From Siderastrea radians (taxonomy: Eukaryota > Cnidaria > Anthozoa > Scleractinia > Rhizangiidae), in NCBI GenBank assembly GCA_964017195.1, contig OZ024889.1, forward strand, positions 67,457,858 to 67,521,857: a DNA stretch of 64,000 bases. Direction: 5' to 3'. The notes beneath the pieces were generated by a model that saw only the letters and a program-made list of their open reading frames with translations, searched no databases and was not told the origin of the DNA. A program made the position numbers and the translations under genes. Positions 29,941 to 42,180 of this stretch are shown one piece after another. Position 1 is the first letter of the stretch. Each line of letters begins with the position of its first letter.

Positions 29941-32900
29941 CTACAGGATCATAAAAGTACTTAACCTTCGCTGATTGAAGTTTCTCTTCATGGTATTAAT
30001 GACCCTTTGTTGTATCTGCCTTATGTGACCAGATATGGATGGTTTCACATGTTTGTGATCTCTGTACTTATTCATTAAATCTAAAAAAAAAAGGAAATTG
30101 CAGCTTAGTCCGAAAGTGTTTCTTTCTCTTACAACCGAGCGCAAAGTGCTCGTAAAATCCAAATTTAAATCTGCATTTTTTTGCAACAAATGAATAATTG
30201 CTAAATGTAGGTGATAAAACGCTGCTCGGCTAGTGTTGCTCTGTCCTTCCATGATGGTTTTCAATTTTCTGAGGACATTTTACCTTCCATTTCCTCTCGG
30301 GTCTTCAGTTCTCCAGGAACATAATATTTCTTTCGGAGATTCTAAAAGAAAGAAATTTGCAATGAACCTGTTAAATTACGATTTTAGTTCTCTAAAAAAA
30401 TGTGGTGTAGTGTAGTGTAGTGCAGTGTAGTCTAGTCTAGTCTAGTCTAGTCTAGTCTAGTCTAGTCTAGTCTAGTTTAATGCAATGCAGTGCAGTGCAG
30501 TGCAGTGCAGTGCATGGTTACTTGATTTTTTCTACTTCTAAATTTCTAATCTTTGGAATTTTAATCGTGAAGCGAAACCGGGACAAACATTTACGCGTTT
30601 GACGGTAAAAATAATTCGCATTTGTCGGTTGACAGGTTAATTTGACGTTTGGCGCTATTCCTTCGTTGAACGGCTAAAATAATTGAAATTCCTCAGTACT
30701 TTTCTATCAAATGAATATTTTGAATGAAAAGGTCCATCATTTTGTTTTGAAGTGAGGTGTTTTTGAAGTAAACTGATATGTTTGGAAATGTAATACTGCT
30801 AATAATAATGCCTATATACGTAACGGCTGTCAATTTTAAGATCATGGAATTAAATTCAAAGTCATAGAAAAGTCATGGAATTTTCTTTCCCATTTTCTGT
30901 ATGAACCCTGTGGACGGTAAAATATCTCCTTAATTTTCGGTTGACAGTTAACATTTGACCCATTTGATGGGCTGCGGTTAACACTACTGCGACTTGCTAA
31001 AGACCCACCCAGTGTTTAAACCTGCTCTGCCATTCAATGGTCGCCACAGCTTGCATTCTCAGTGCAGTAAAACTTAGCAGCGACTCCTCTTGAACCAACT
31101 CGTACGTCAGCGAGAGCTGAGCGATCAGAATGTTGAGGAGGATGATAGTCACGCTCATCATGAAGATGACGATCAGCAAGGCTCCCAGCCACCTACACAA
31201 CAACAACAGTAGAAAGTTGCAAGCGAACGCCTACGTTTTGTCGACAGAGGACGAGTTCGGCTGGTGATTTCATCCTTAAAACGTTTTCAGGATGGTTATA
31301 AGTGGAATCCTAGCTAGATCGAGAAAGGCGTTTAGAACCGGAGATAACCACATCAAATGCGTTACTACTAGACCACCGTACAAGCAACACTTAACTGACG
31401 TGGACGGTCCAGGTTACGTTCCTCAGCCTTGTCCCCTTGCCACTACGCTTTTGTTAAGTGGCCGTGGAAAATCTTCCCGATACACTCAACCGGTGACGTC
31501 ACTGGATACGCGACGAGGGCGACTGGAAGCTTCATTTCCCAAAAGAGTTCATTTTCGATATATATTAAAACTGATATCGAGGCTCATGAGACAAAAACAA
31601 AGGAAAAAGTACAAATATATTTAATCTTACGTAAACATATTTTATTCATTTCTTTTGTTTTTGGCCCTTGAGCCTCGCTATTGAAATTGGTCTTTATCCT
31701 GGATACGAGGAATCGAGCGCTCTGCTTGGTCCCCTTCGGGTCGGTTGCCAATTTTACCGAATGAATTGTACGATTGAACTCACCCGACATCTGACAAGTT
31801 AGTCACAATGGACGACCCTTCAAGCCATGTCATCACACCAGCCAACATGACGCACTCAAGCTTTCCAGTGCATGAAATATCCTTCCTGAGGGTGCTTAAA
31901 AAGATAAGAACATGTATGACTACACCGATAGATAGCTTACGTTGAGATCATCGGTGTCAAGGCGCGTGAGACTAAATCTAATGTGCTAAAGAGCTGTAGT
32001 AATCGGTACCTCTTGTACTAATTAATTCGATCAGATGAAATATCATTAAGACAAGTCTGTTAATGTTCAGGCCAACAATAGTCTCAATAGCTCGAATTGT
32101 CAATCTTTAATGGCCTTACGTTCATATATCTATAGTCTGCGGTGTTTTACTTTTAATTCTAAAAGAGGGCTATAGATGAGTATGGATTTATTTGAGATCT
32201 GAACAAACGCAAAATCGAACAGTACAGTTAGAAAAAAGAAAAAGAAAGAAAATGTTAACCAGATTCAACGACCACTTACTTGTTTTTGAGTGCTCTGATT
32301 GCCAGGAAGAATGACATCGTAAACGTCAACAAAATTATACCAAATACGGTCAAAAATCGTGGTATGTCCTTGTAGATGACTTTACCAAGACATCTGATGT
32401 ACAAACCGGTGTCTCTGTAAAACAACCAATTGCAAGAAATTGAATGGCATTGTGTGGTAGGACATCTCATATGGTGTGTATAGAATGATATGGTTATTGT
32501 GTGGTATCAGGTATAAATGGACGCACGAACGAGCGAACGAACGAACGAATGAATAAACTTTATTATTAACCAAACTATCAGGGTGGTCCCTCCTCAAGAA
32601 CGCTTTGATATGGAACGGTACGGTGGGTATTGAATTGTTTTGGATCGTTACTTGGAACTCTTTAGATCGCGGTCTAGTTAGTCAACGCGTTTGTGAAGAG
32701 AATTTTTCTAGGAATCCAGAACTCTCGTAAACTCCTAAGGCTGTCACACTGACTGTGAAGTAAACATGCATTGTAAACTGAGCCACACCCTAAGAACACA
32801 CCCTGGTAACTTATAATTTCACTTTAAAATTTCGAAGCATCTCCTGAATATTTCATGAAAATTCCCCCCTCCCCTGGGGACAACATTTGTGGAAGACTAG

Positions 32901-35900
32901 TCCTTTTGGGAGGATAACAGTCGTCAAAAATACATATCCAATGATCGTCGTAGTCATCCTTACCGGGAAGTGATGGAATACTTAAAGACACCGATGAAAT
33001 TTATCAAGATTGCGGAAGAGGCAAAATTCCATTGGAACTTGCTTCCAAGAAATCTGAATACGAACGTCGCTAGAATTAACGAGTATCCTGAGAGGTCCAA
33101 ATAATTGAAGACATCTTGAACGTAGGCGTGCGGTTCTCTAAAAATTGAAATATTAAAGTTTCAGTTTTTTTTTTAATACTTTATTTAGCAAACAACACAC
33201 ATTACATTACAGTTGATAACAGAAAAAAAAAAAAACGGAAAAGAAAGACAAATTACAATTAAGCCAGGATCTTATACAATTGGTTGGGATTACAAATTAC
33301 AAAAACACGGAATACACTTTACATTATTGTACTTACAGATATAAGACTCGAGGTAAAGAGAAGGTCAGAGACGATGACCATATAATGCAATTTTCGCTTG
33401 TGAGAGAACAGACCAACAATTAACGAACAGTACACTTTTCAAGATGCCACTGTAATACAATTTTTTTCCGGAATTAAAAAAGATTGGGTTTCTTTTCAAA
33501 CTTTTGCAGGTGTAAATGTAACGCTTCAAATATAAAACGAATAAATGTAAACTGCATTTTATGGGATCTGACAATCGCGTTACGGGGGTTATGTCGTCGA
33601 GGGTAATTTGTTTATTTTAGAGGTAAATGTTAGTATCACAAGTTTGATTAAACCAGGAGAATGCTTCGGAATAAAAGGATGTTACAACATTGCAGTCTAA
33701 AAAGGTGTGTTCAATCGAGTCGGGGTTTGAACAAAATGTGCATGCTGCGTCATTAACTAAACGAAATTTGTTGAGTTCTTTTTTTGTTACGATTGTTCAA
33801 TGAAGTAATTTGAAAGAAAATTGTCTCAATTTATTATCTTTTGATGATCGATAGATGTGTAAGAATTTATTGCTCCAATCTACGAAATCATTAGGAAATT
33901 TATCTTTCCACTTCTTAACACCCGTTGGTTCAATGACACAACTTTCGTTAAAAAGTTTGTAGTAATTCTTGGAGCCTATGACGGATAGATCTAAATTAGT
34001 TTTTCCTGGAAAGGTGGATATCGTAGTTGTCTCCAGTAAATCACGCGTAGGAGCTGCATGAGACTTGGCTTTCTTTTTTAAATCCGAGGGTATAGCTGCT
34101 ATCAATTGAAAGTATTGTAAAAAGTTTGTTTTAATCTGGAACTTGGTTTGAAATTCATCAAGCGTCAAGAAGTTTCCACTGGAGTTTAGAACATCTTGAA
34201 TAAAGTAAATTCCACGCTCAACCCAGGATTTCCAATACAACGAATGATTTTCAATGGTTATTGCTTCATTATTCCAAAGTATAAATTCACCACAAGAAAA
34301 GATCTGGGTCACGCTTTTCAGTTCCTTAAAGTATTGCAGTAACTCTCGATAAAAAAATAGGCAGGCTATTGTTTATGGAAGCAATTTAAGGTTGTAGTTA
34401 CGACGGAGAAGGAAAGATAATCATCCGTATTCTGAAAGAAAGTAATTTGGGATCGCTTTCCACAAATCGTCGGTGTCACTCAATATTCTGCTAATCCAGG
34501 CTAAGCTTATAGAGACTTAACCATAGTTGCAAAATTTATAAAATTAATTCCTCCATTCGCGAGTGGTTGGTATATGACTAGCCTCTTGATTTTCCTCTTT
34601 TTTATTATTCCACTGAAACGAAGTTTCAGTTTAATGCTATGAAAAAGATTACTACCTTAAGATGAAATTTTGGATGGGGTAATTGTAAGTCTTCGACTTA
34701 TGTGCCTTTAGTACTCTAAAGATTTAAACTGAAGGATTTTCAAGGCTAAAACATTATCTTTTTCCTAGTGACCAAATAAGACCAAATTAAACATCTGCTT
34801 CTTTAGTTACGCGGCATACTATACTCACGAGTACTTATACTCCAATTTGCTACAGCCCCTCAGTTTTGTTCTGACATGGATTAATTTCATTTACGTTTTT
34901 TTTCTCGAGGGTGTTTCCAGCATCATTGCCAACTATCAACCACAGTCAAGGAGTTGTTGTTAAATTTCGTTTTACATCCTATGTTATAAAGACCCACCTT
35001 TTAAGTTCAGAAACTTCATCAAGTAAAAACCAAAATGTCATAAATATGCACCAGAAGTCAAGAGCTGGTCTGATCCTTGACGTCTCATAATGCTTCGGGT
35101 CAGCTGACGTAGCAGCCATCATGAAAGAGGCACAGAGAACACCAAGGAAAAGAAGATAATTCAGTCCCCGAACCCTGTCAATCGAATAATGAATTGGGTT
35201 AAGTACGAGCCGGGGGCTTTTCAAACCTAGTGCGCATGCTTGCGTGAGATTATCAAGTGTCGAAAGTGTCACAAGTGTAACAGCATTCTCGTTGGTAAGA
35301 ATGGGTTGAGATTCGAAATTAGTAGTGGCCCTCAGCCTCCTGAACGTGATGGTTGAAACGGTTACTTAACATATTCGAGAATTCAAAATTGTTATATTCG
35401 ACAAATTTCCCATTTTTCTCTTCCTTATCAATTCAATGTGTGTGAATGAAATAAATTTGAAAACTTAGACACAGTAGAGAAACAACCCGGGCTCATTTCT
35501 GGTAATCGAGCAGAGAGCGCGCGAGAGGGATTTATTAAAGAATATTTATTTCCTTACCTGAACCAGAAAAGGGCATATTTTTTCCATTTTCTCACCGTTA
35601 ACATTTTAATGACAACGTGGTTTAAAATTTCCTGCCGGGTAAGAAAACACCAAGCATCTGATGAGAGATACAAGTGAACAGCACCGACAGGTTTCAAAAT
35701 TTACGTTTAATTTTGATGACCTACAATGGGACTTTGTTAACCCGGCCACCATTGAGAGACTGCATGAAAACCTGGCCATATTAAAGGAGGGCGGCCGGGC
35801 TTAATTTTTAACAAAGATGTAACCTTTGAGCAAAAACCAGGACGTCATAAAACAAACGAAAGACGAGAAAAATAAATGGCGGCAAAAAGAAAACACATTG

Positions 35901-37508
35901 ATGTATGCTTTTTACGGAGGAATAATTGTTTATTTTTTATTTATATGAAGAGACTTGCGATTGATTTAAAAAGGAAAAAAGGCGAGGAGACTAAAACGAC
36001 ATGACTGGATTAAAAGTGTCTAACATAAGAACATAGCGAAGCTTTGTTCGCACCAAAATAACGGTGGTAAGCCATATTAACGGGGTACCCTTTTCAAAGC
36101 AAGTCAAAATAAAACCGACAGCATAAAGGTGTTGCAGGTTACTTTGAAATCTACCTTGTCCAGTGTGCTTTGGCAATGCTTAGCCAAATTATAGTAGCAC
36201 GACTTTGGAGTGTATTCATATTCAGGATCATTCGGGCATCTTCCGTTGACGTCAGTCTCCAGGATGTCATAGCTCACGTGAAAGTGGGTTGGCTTGTCCT
36301 GGAGATTCTCCCATGATAGACAGGGAACCGTGTCTGACGGTAGACAAGGCGGGTGGGGCCAGCGAGGAGAAATAAGGCAATCCAACACAGCCACGATGGT
36401 CTTCTATAGATATTTAGAGTCGGTCAGATATATGATCACATAAAACGCGCTTTATTGCATCCCATTCTGTATAATTTGGTGATGTCACACCAATTCGGTG
36501 GGTTTATTTCATAAAATAGATAGAAATAAGCACCTTAAGTAGCTCCGACAGCAATGCCAAGGAAAACGTTATGTGGCCGAACTATTTATAAGCTACTGGA
36601 TTCACCTCCGTGGACGGTGCTCCGGTTCGTATACAGACAGAAAAATAGTCGTTTATTCGTATTTTCCACCATTTTGCACATTGTTGGTGTAAAATTGCGC
36701 AGCCGGCAAATAAATGCATTAAAATGAGTACAATGCGCATGCAATGCTTTTTTTGCCACGTTCCTTTTCGGTCGCCGTGGTGTTTTTCCTAAGGACCCTC
36801 GCCTGTGACTCGGGCTTAGATAAAGTTTAATCTAATTCTCCCAAATTTTCTCTCGTGTTTGCATGACAAGTTGTACATGATTTTGTCAGAAAGACAATTG
36901 AAAGAACACCAACTTAGATATTAGTAAAGTATAAAATACTACATGCAATAAAAAAAAAACGACATCGACTAAAACAACAGCAACAGGAACAACTGAAAGC
37001 ACCTAAAATTGTTTACTGAAAGTCGGTACAATCATCCCTCTTTTAAATGAAACCATGCTCCTTTTCTCACTCTTTTTGACAAATCATTACTTATTTCCTA
37101 TGTCCAATTAGTTCATTACCTGCAGTTTGAATTCTTCTGTCATTTTCACCAAGCTAATTGCAGCTGTTCTGTGATGGTTGGCCTTGAACAAGTTTGCAAC
37201 TCTAGAGAAAGATTGTTACAACAATAAACAAGATTTATTTGATGATATTAAGATTCAGCATCAGTTGACATTTTTAAACGGTGCAGACTCAAAAAATACC
37301 TTTTTATTAATGCTTACCACGGATGCTGATTTTCTTGTTTTGTTAATTAATTAATTAATTTTTATCCTTTAATAAGGATAGTTTCTTTCTTTCTTTTTAC
37401 ACTGATGCATACGTAGACAGTATTTTTTAAAACAGTTTTTAGTATTTAGCAAATTTTTAAACATCTGTAAGGCGCTGTTGAGCCACTGGGAAACAGCGCT
37501 AGATAAGT

Positions 37509-37541
<33 letters not shown>

Positions 37542-40500
37542 GCGGAGCCAGGGCGCTAGCGCCTCAGCGGAGCTCCATTGCTAAGGAAATTTGGTAACCT
37601 ATCAAGCCAAGAAATTTTGTTAGTGACGTAATAGTCACGTGACCGTCCGTACGTTCGTCCGTCCGTCCGTCCGCACCACAGGGTAACCAATACACTTCAT
37701 ACACTGGATATAACCCTGTGCTGAATCCCGTGTGGTTTTGGCGCGAAATCGCATGTTGACCCGCGTTGTAGCAAGACAAACAAAGACAACAAAATTCAAA
37801 AACAAATTTGTGGACGAAAAAAAAAATGTTCAAAAGAATACTCAGTTGCCTTTTTGGTGGAAGGGGAAAAGTTCAATTTAGGCGAAAAAAATTAGGCGAC
37901 AAAGTTCAGGTGAAAAGTTCAAATTTGCCTCGTCGGTTCTGTTCGAACTCGGTCGGCACACCGCTTAAATTCGCAGCTTTTCGCAGCGGTTTCGACGCCA
38001 AATATAGCAGAGCTAATGCTTTTTGTTTTTTTCTGTCCACAACCATGGTTTTTACGGCGTTCCGAACACATTCTGACAGGAAAAACACCAGCATTTTCAT
38101 GCATTTTCATTTTCACGCTCATGGCCTAGTGGACTAATATCCGGCTTCAGACGCCGACGACCCGGGTTCGGCTCTCGGCGAGGGTAAAATTTTTTGAATG
38201 AGAGTATTTTCACAAATTAATAACTGCCAGCAAAAAAAAACAAAACAAAACAAAAACAAACAAACAAACAAAACAAAAGGGGGGGCTCCGCTTTTAGGCT
38301 TGGCTAAATCTATCAGTATATTATTATATTAGAACTTCACTTATATCATGGTTTTCCATGGACTCCAGCCCTGGCATGCGTAACGGCAGTCAAGTTCTTT
38401 GTTTTTATAAAATCTGCATTTCACAACATAAAATTTTCGTGTTTTCGCAACTTGTTATCAGCTTTTGTTGAAATCACGAAAATCTGATTTCGCGATTTCC
38501 TCTTTCTCGAAAATTTAATGTCCGAATGCTGCTCTTTCAGAACCGCGAAAGAAAGTTATAAACCGTGACACCCTTGTGGCTTGGACGCAAGCATGGGCTT
38601 AAGATTGTTCACACGTGTGATAAGTAACCCGGCAACGTGAGGAAAAGGTGACTTACGCCAGCGGAGGCATGACGAAAGGCGTTATCCCGGTTTACAAGGC
38701 GACGCAGATACGCAAGTACTATAAGCGCAAGAAGGATCGGAGAAAAAGGACAGATTTCCTTATCTTGTGCTTATCATGATTAGCCTGCGAGGCAGGCGCT
38801 AAAAAGGGAGCGAGAGAAGGAAGGTGGCATTTTGACGACTGCCATGCAGCAGGGTGGTAACGAGGTAAATTTTTCAATGCTGATCCCAGTTTTCGTACAC
38901 AAATTTCTGATCCCTGATTCCAAAAGCGAGACCAATTTTGGTCTCTGATCCTAAAAATATGGCACAGCGCCTGATCCCTGATCCCTAAAAAAACTGCTGA
39001 TCCCATTCCCATGATCTGTGATCCTTGATCCCAGGGCTGAGATCCCAGATCCCACCCTTCTGTTCCCTGATCCTGCCCCTTTGATCCCGTATCCTGTATA
39101 CCTCGTTACGACGCTGATGCAGGCTAGTGCTTCTCTATGCTTATACTTGCGTTAATTTTCAATAGCTTGAACCCTGCATGGAATCATATCATAAGTCTGT
39201 GAAGTAATGATCATCCTTGTGCGTGCAGTCCTGAGAAGGACTGTTTGTGGTGAGTAGGACTACTGACGTTTTGACAGCCTGAGCGGAGGTCATGATCGAC
39301 TCTGATGATGAATTCTGCTCAGGCCGTCGAAACGTCAGTCAACTGATATCGCCACAAACAGTCCTTCTTAGGACTACACTCACACTGAGGACGATCATAC
39401 TTCACCGACTTGCGCTAGTTCATGCTCGTGTCGTCCTTCTTTCCACGTAGGTTTTCTATGCTATACTTATGCTGCCGCCATACGTATAAACCAGGCCTAA
39501 CCGTCTGTGATCCATTTTCCTTATGAGGATTGCAGCTACATCATCTTTGCTGTTTCTGATCGCAGTTTCAACCGGAAGTTCACCCTGGCTGTTTGCGAAG
39601 AGAAGCATGCTGGGACAGCTTTTGATCAAGAACTGTGCAAGGGTTACATAATTCTTCGTGGCAGCTATGTGTAGCGGAGTGTTTTGGAGGAAGTCTCTTA
39701 CATCAGATAACATAAGGCCATTATCACACAGGAGCTTAAGGAATCTGCAAACCTAATATTGTAAACACACCCGATAAGTCAAGTAAGATATTTATATATC
39801 TACTATTGCAAGAAATAATCAGGGAAAAACAACAAGATATTTGACTCACCCCAACCTCTAAGCGCAAAGGCCAAAAAGAAGAGAAAAACAAAACAATAAC
39901 ACTGCCACCAACAACAAGATAACAAAGAAGAAAAAGGAACAATTTTCTCACTGACCTGCGGTTCATAATTCCATTCCTCCAGAAGATAAAGCGCAGTGCT
40001 TTCTTTAGAAACACAGACATCAATCAATTTCTGTAGACGGACTAAATCCATCGCTTTATCTCTTTCTATTCCTTTGTCTTTCATTGTTTGTCTGACCTTT
40101 GGAGAATAAGAAACACAGAAGAGCAAATGGTCCACATGACTGGCCTGAGCTCATTAATTTTCTCTTTTTACTTGTGCTGCCAGGAGTATAACTACTTCTC
40201 CATAGCTCGGTAGGATGCTATTCTACCGCAGGGCACCCCTGGTACTGTAAGATGTTTAACCCCGCAACTATTATAAACGACAAACAAAACATGTTCGAAT
40301 GGATGAAGTCAAATTATGTCAAAATGTGCTGGTCTATTACATGGGGTAGACAGAAAAATGAAAACCCGGCAAAAAAAGGGGTAGTATTAGAGAAGTGGCA
40401 TTGTGAGACGCCGGGAAGGGAAAAATGATAACTTTACGTTATTTTTGCAGTATCAAAAACACACATTGGCAGGAACCGGAAATAAAAAATAGGTGAAGTG

Positions 40501-42180
40501 GGAAGGTGATAACCATCTTCAGACCCTCCCTCTTTTCGCCGGTACCTATTTAAATGCATCTTCAGGCTATAATTAATCAATAGAGTTCTTCTGTCGAAGG
40601 CACTATCGTGTAATAGGTTGCCCGAGGAAATTTGATGTTCACAACAAATATTAGCCCAAGAACGTAGTTCGAGGGCTTGTATGAAGTTTGAACATCAAAT
40701 TTCCGAGGGAACCTATCACACATAGGGCCTGAGATAGAAGCACTCTATTGTTTTTATTGAACAACGCTAAATTTTGAGCTAAAATTGCCAAAACGTGCAC
40801 TATGCGCTGATAGGCGTCCGCTGAGGAGAGACACCATCGCGTCACGTGATCGATTTCGACCAATGGGAGCACACCAAAATTTAGCGTTGTACTATAAAGG
40901 GAAATAGGCGGAGTGACTTGTTTTCCTTATATGTGAACACAAATGTGCTACCATTCTCGTCTACAAGACGTCCATGTTTCAAATATGCAATGTAAATATG
41001 TTATAAAATAAATCATCTCTTAGTCTTTGACCACTGAACATGCAAACTTTTGAAAAGCTGACAGTCAGGTCCATTTTCAGGCAATTTGGCTGAAGTTTAC
41101 TTTATGCACAAGGCTCTTCTGGTTTACAATGTAAATTACTTCTTGAACAAAGCAGATGTTTACAAAAACTGTTCTATTTTCCAGCATCGAAGAAATAATT
41201 ACTGCAAAAATTACCATATGTACCGATAAGAAACCTTTAAATAAATTCCTTATATTTATAGCAAAAAAATAAATCATTTTTGTGTAAAATTTCGGCAGAA
41301 TTACTGCTCGAAAAAGCAACTTCTTTTTTGAAGATCAACTGAACATTTTTTTAAATTAAACGACTAGAACTAAAAATTGCATCCGACATGAATTTAATCG
41401 GCTTAATTTTCTACTAGCCAAAAATCCAGTTTAATTTCAATTTGTGGCTCATATCGAGAGGCAAAACATAATATTTGTTAAAGATCTAAATACCCTCCTC
41501 ACTATCACTGTTTATACAAATTTAAACCAGTCACTTTATGCCGGGAGGCAAAACAATCAAAACCTTGCGATTTTCAGTTTAATGAAGTAGATGTCTAATA
41601 ACGAACTATGTATGTTTCTCTCCGGTTTCGAAAATAAAAGTAATTATCTAAAAATGTCAAAGTGATTTTTTTACAGCAAACCTGTGTTTTCACACTAAGT
41701 AAAGGCCTCACTGAAGCGTTCTGAACAAGATTATTAAAAAGACGAATATTACGCGTTCAAATTAATGCGACCGTATGTAGCAGAAGTTAAATGGACATCT
41801 TCCGAAGTTTTTACATGGTCGCACTAAATCGTTGCGGACAGTAGAACCAATCAAGTATTCAGATCTTCTCGAAACGATTGCGGTAACGGTGAAACAGTTT
41901 GTCCTTTGTAAGGTTTGTCGTCTGTGTTCCATGAGGTAAATTATTGTCCATAAGCTGACTGGAGTGGTAATTTGGTTGCAAGACATGCCCCGCAAAACAT
42001 CAGAAACGCTTCTCAGCGCGTTTTACTTACCGTTTCGTAAAATTCTTCTCTGGAATGGCGCATGACTTCTACGTGATCTTGAAGAGTAAAAGTGCTGTTT
42101 GCTGAGCATGGTGTTTCATCTAATAAGACAGAAGGGCTTCTTTGAAGAACCAAATCTTGTGACGATATTTCAAAATTCAT
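29941..42180 (-). CDS. TRP-like ankyrin-repeat cation channel, copy 1
   Basis: Thirteen minus-strand exons inferred from conserved splice sites and phases: 42180-42031, 40096-39956, 39734-39502, 37201-37120, 36403-36155, 35631-35558, 35174-34998, 33137-32964, 32414-32280, 31885-31784, 31192-31009, 30341-30284 and 30080 to a stop at 29941, about 630 aa. An N-terminal helical region and about two ankyrin-type repeats ('NTPLHIAATKNYVTLAQFL') come first. They are followed by a cysteine-rich linker and the TRP-like pre-S1 block 'KMLTVRKWKKYALFW'. Six membrane segments follow: S1 'LNYLLFLGVLC', S2 'FWCIFMTFWFLLDE', S3 'YSLILATFVFRFL', S4 'ILINFIGVFKYS', S5 'FLTVFGIILLTFTMSFFL', a pore 'GVMTWLEGSSIV' and S6 'VTIILLNILIAQLSLTYELV'. 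Probably a plasma-membrane cation channel of the TRPA/TRPC-like superfamily; subfamily unresolved. The exon 3 acceptor is ambiguous and its donor (GTTAGG) is weak. An L1 fragment sits in intron 7. Confidence 0.85.
30405..30515. repeat. Pentanucleotide satellite (TGTAG/TCTAG/TGCAG)n
   Basis: About 110 bp made of three successive pentamer types: TGTAG, then TCTAG, then TGCAG. Copy 2 of the duplication has only a short, irregular TGTAG run at about 46805-46850, so the array expanded after duplication. Confidence 0.92.
33165..34620 (-). mobile_element. 3' fragment of an L1-type LINE in TRP intron 7
   Basis: Minus-strand frame 34312-33797 plus its continuation encodes the C-terminal part of a LINE ORF2: 'EFILWNNEAITIENHSLYWK', 'KWKDKFPNDFVDWSNKF', then a Cys/His block 'ACTFCSNPDSIEHTFLDC' in a shifted reading. 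A poly(T) run at the low-coordinate end is the poly(A) tail. AAGTTTCAG flanks both ends (33156-33164 and 34621-34629), a 9-bp target duplication. Copy 2 lacks it at the matching place (about 51493), so it inserted after the segmental duplication. Same broad family as the element at 52609. Confidence 0.85.
37498..37540. repeat. (ATT)n microsatellite
   Basis: A run of ATT triplets directly abutting the composite SINE-like element at 37541; it may be the tail of a mobile element. Confidence 0.9.
37541..38310. mobile_element. Composite tRNA-SINE-like element
   Basis: Bounded by 'agcggagcc' at the left and its complement 'ggctccgct' at the right (38286-38294). Inside it, 38118-38185 has a clear Pol III A box 'tggcctagtgg' and a B-box-like 'gggttcggctctc', with a (CGTC)n run at about 37640-37670 and a (CAAA)n-type run before the right end. 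It lies in intron 3 of TRP copy 1 and has no counterpart in copy 2, so it is a post-duplication insertion. Confidence 0.65.
38872..39100. repeat. Decayed tandem repeat of 'ctgatccc'
   Basis: The word GATCC or GATCCC (or GATTCC) recurs more than a dozen times with spacings of about 7 to 25 bp. This is a strongly biased vocabulary but not a clean satellite. No such block exists at the matching place in copy 2. Non-coding. Confidence 0.75.
39227..39375. repeat. Fold-back repeat with GAAACGTCAG core
   Basis: 'agtcctgagaaggactgttt' with 'gtgg' pairs with 'ccacaaacagtccttcttag' and 'gact' at the right end. Inner arms 'ctgacgttttgacagcctga' and 'ctcaggccgtcgaaacgtca' also pair. The family appears as a single arm at 1520-1600 and 58130-58210. 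The core order CTGATGA, 20 bases, GAAAC is shared with the copy at 1526-1557. Confidence 0.65.
40578..40905. repeat. Interspersed inverted-repeat element
   Basis: Contains 'aataggttgcccgagg' with 'aaatttgatgttc' and its complement 'gaacatcaaatttccgagg' with 'gaacctat' (about 40613-40717). Outer words 'caatagagttcttctgtc' and 'gatagaagcactctattg' also pair. A near copy lies at 48325-48640 and a partial copy at 48160-48290, both in a different intron of TRP copy 2. A non-autonomous element with nested palindromes. Confidence 0.75.

Noticed and set aside
31292..31671. 110-codon + strand open frame between TRP exons
   Set aside because: No protein-like motif, not conserved in the matching intron of copy 2, and antisense to the channel gene.
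39296..39340. Hammerhead ribozyme in the GAAACGTCAG repeat
   Set aside because: CTGATGA and GAAAC occur in the right order 20 bases apart, but the bases between do not form a stem II and no cleavage-site stem was found.
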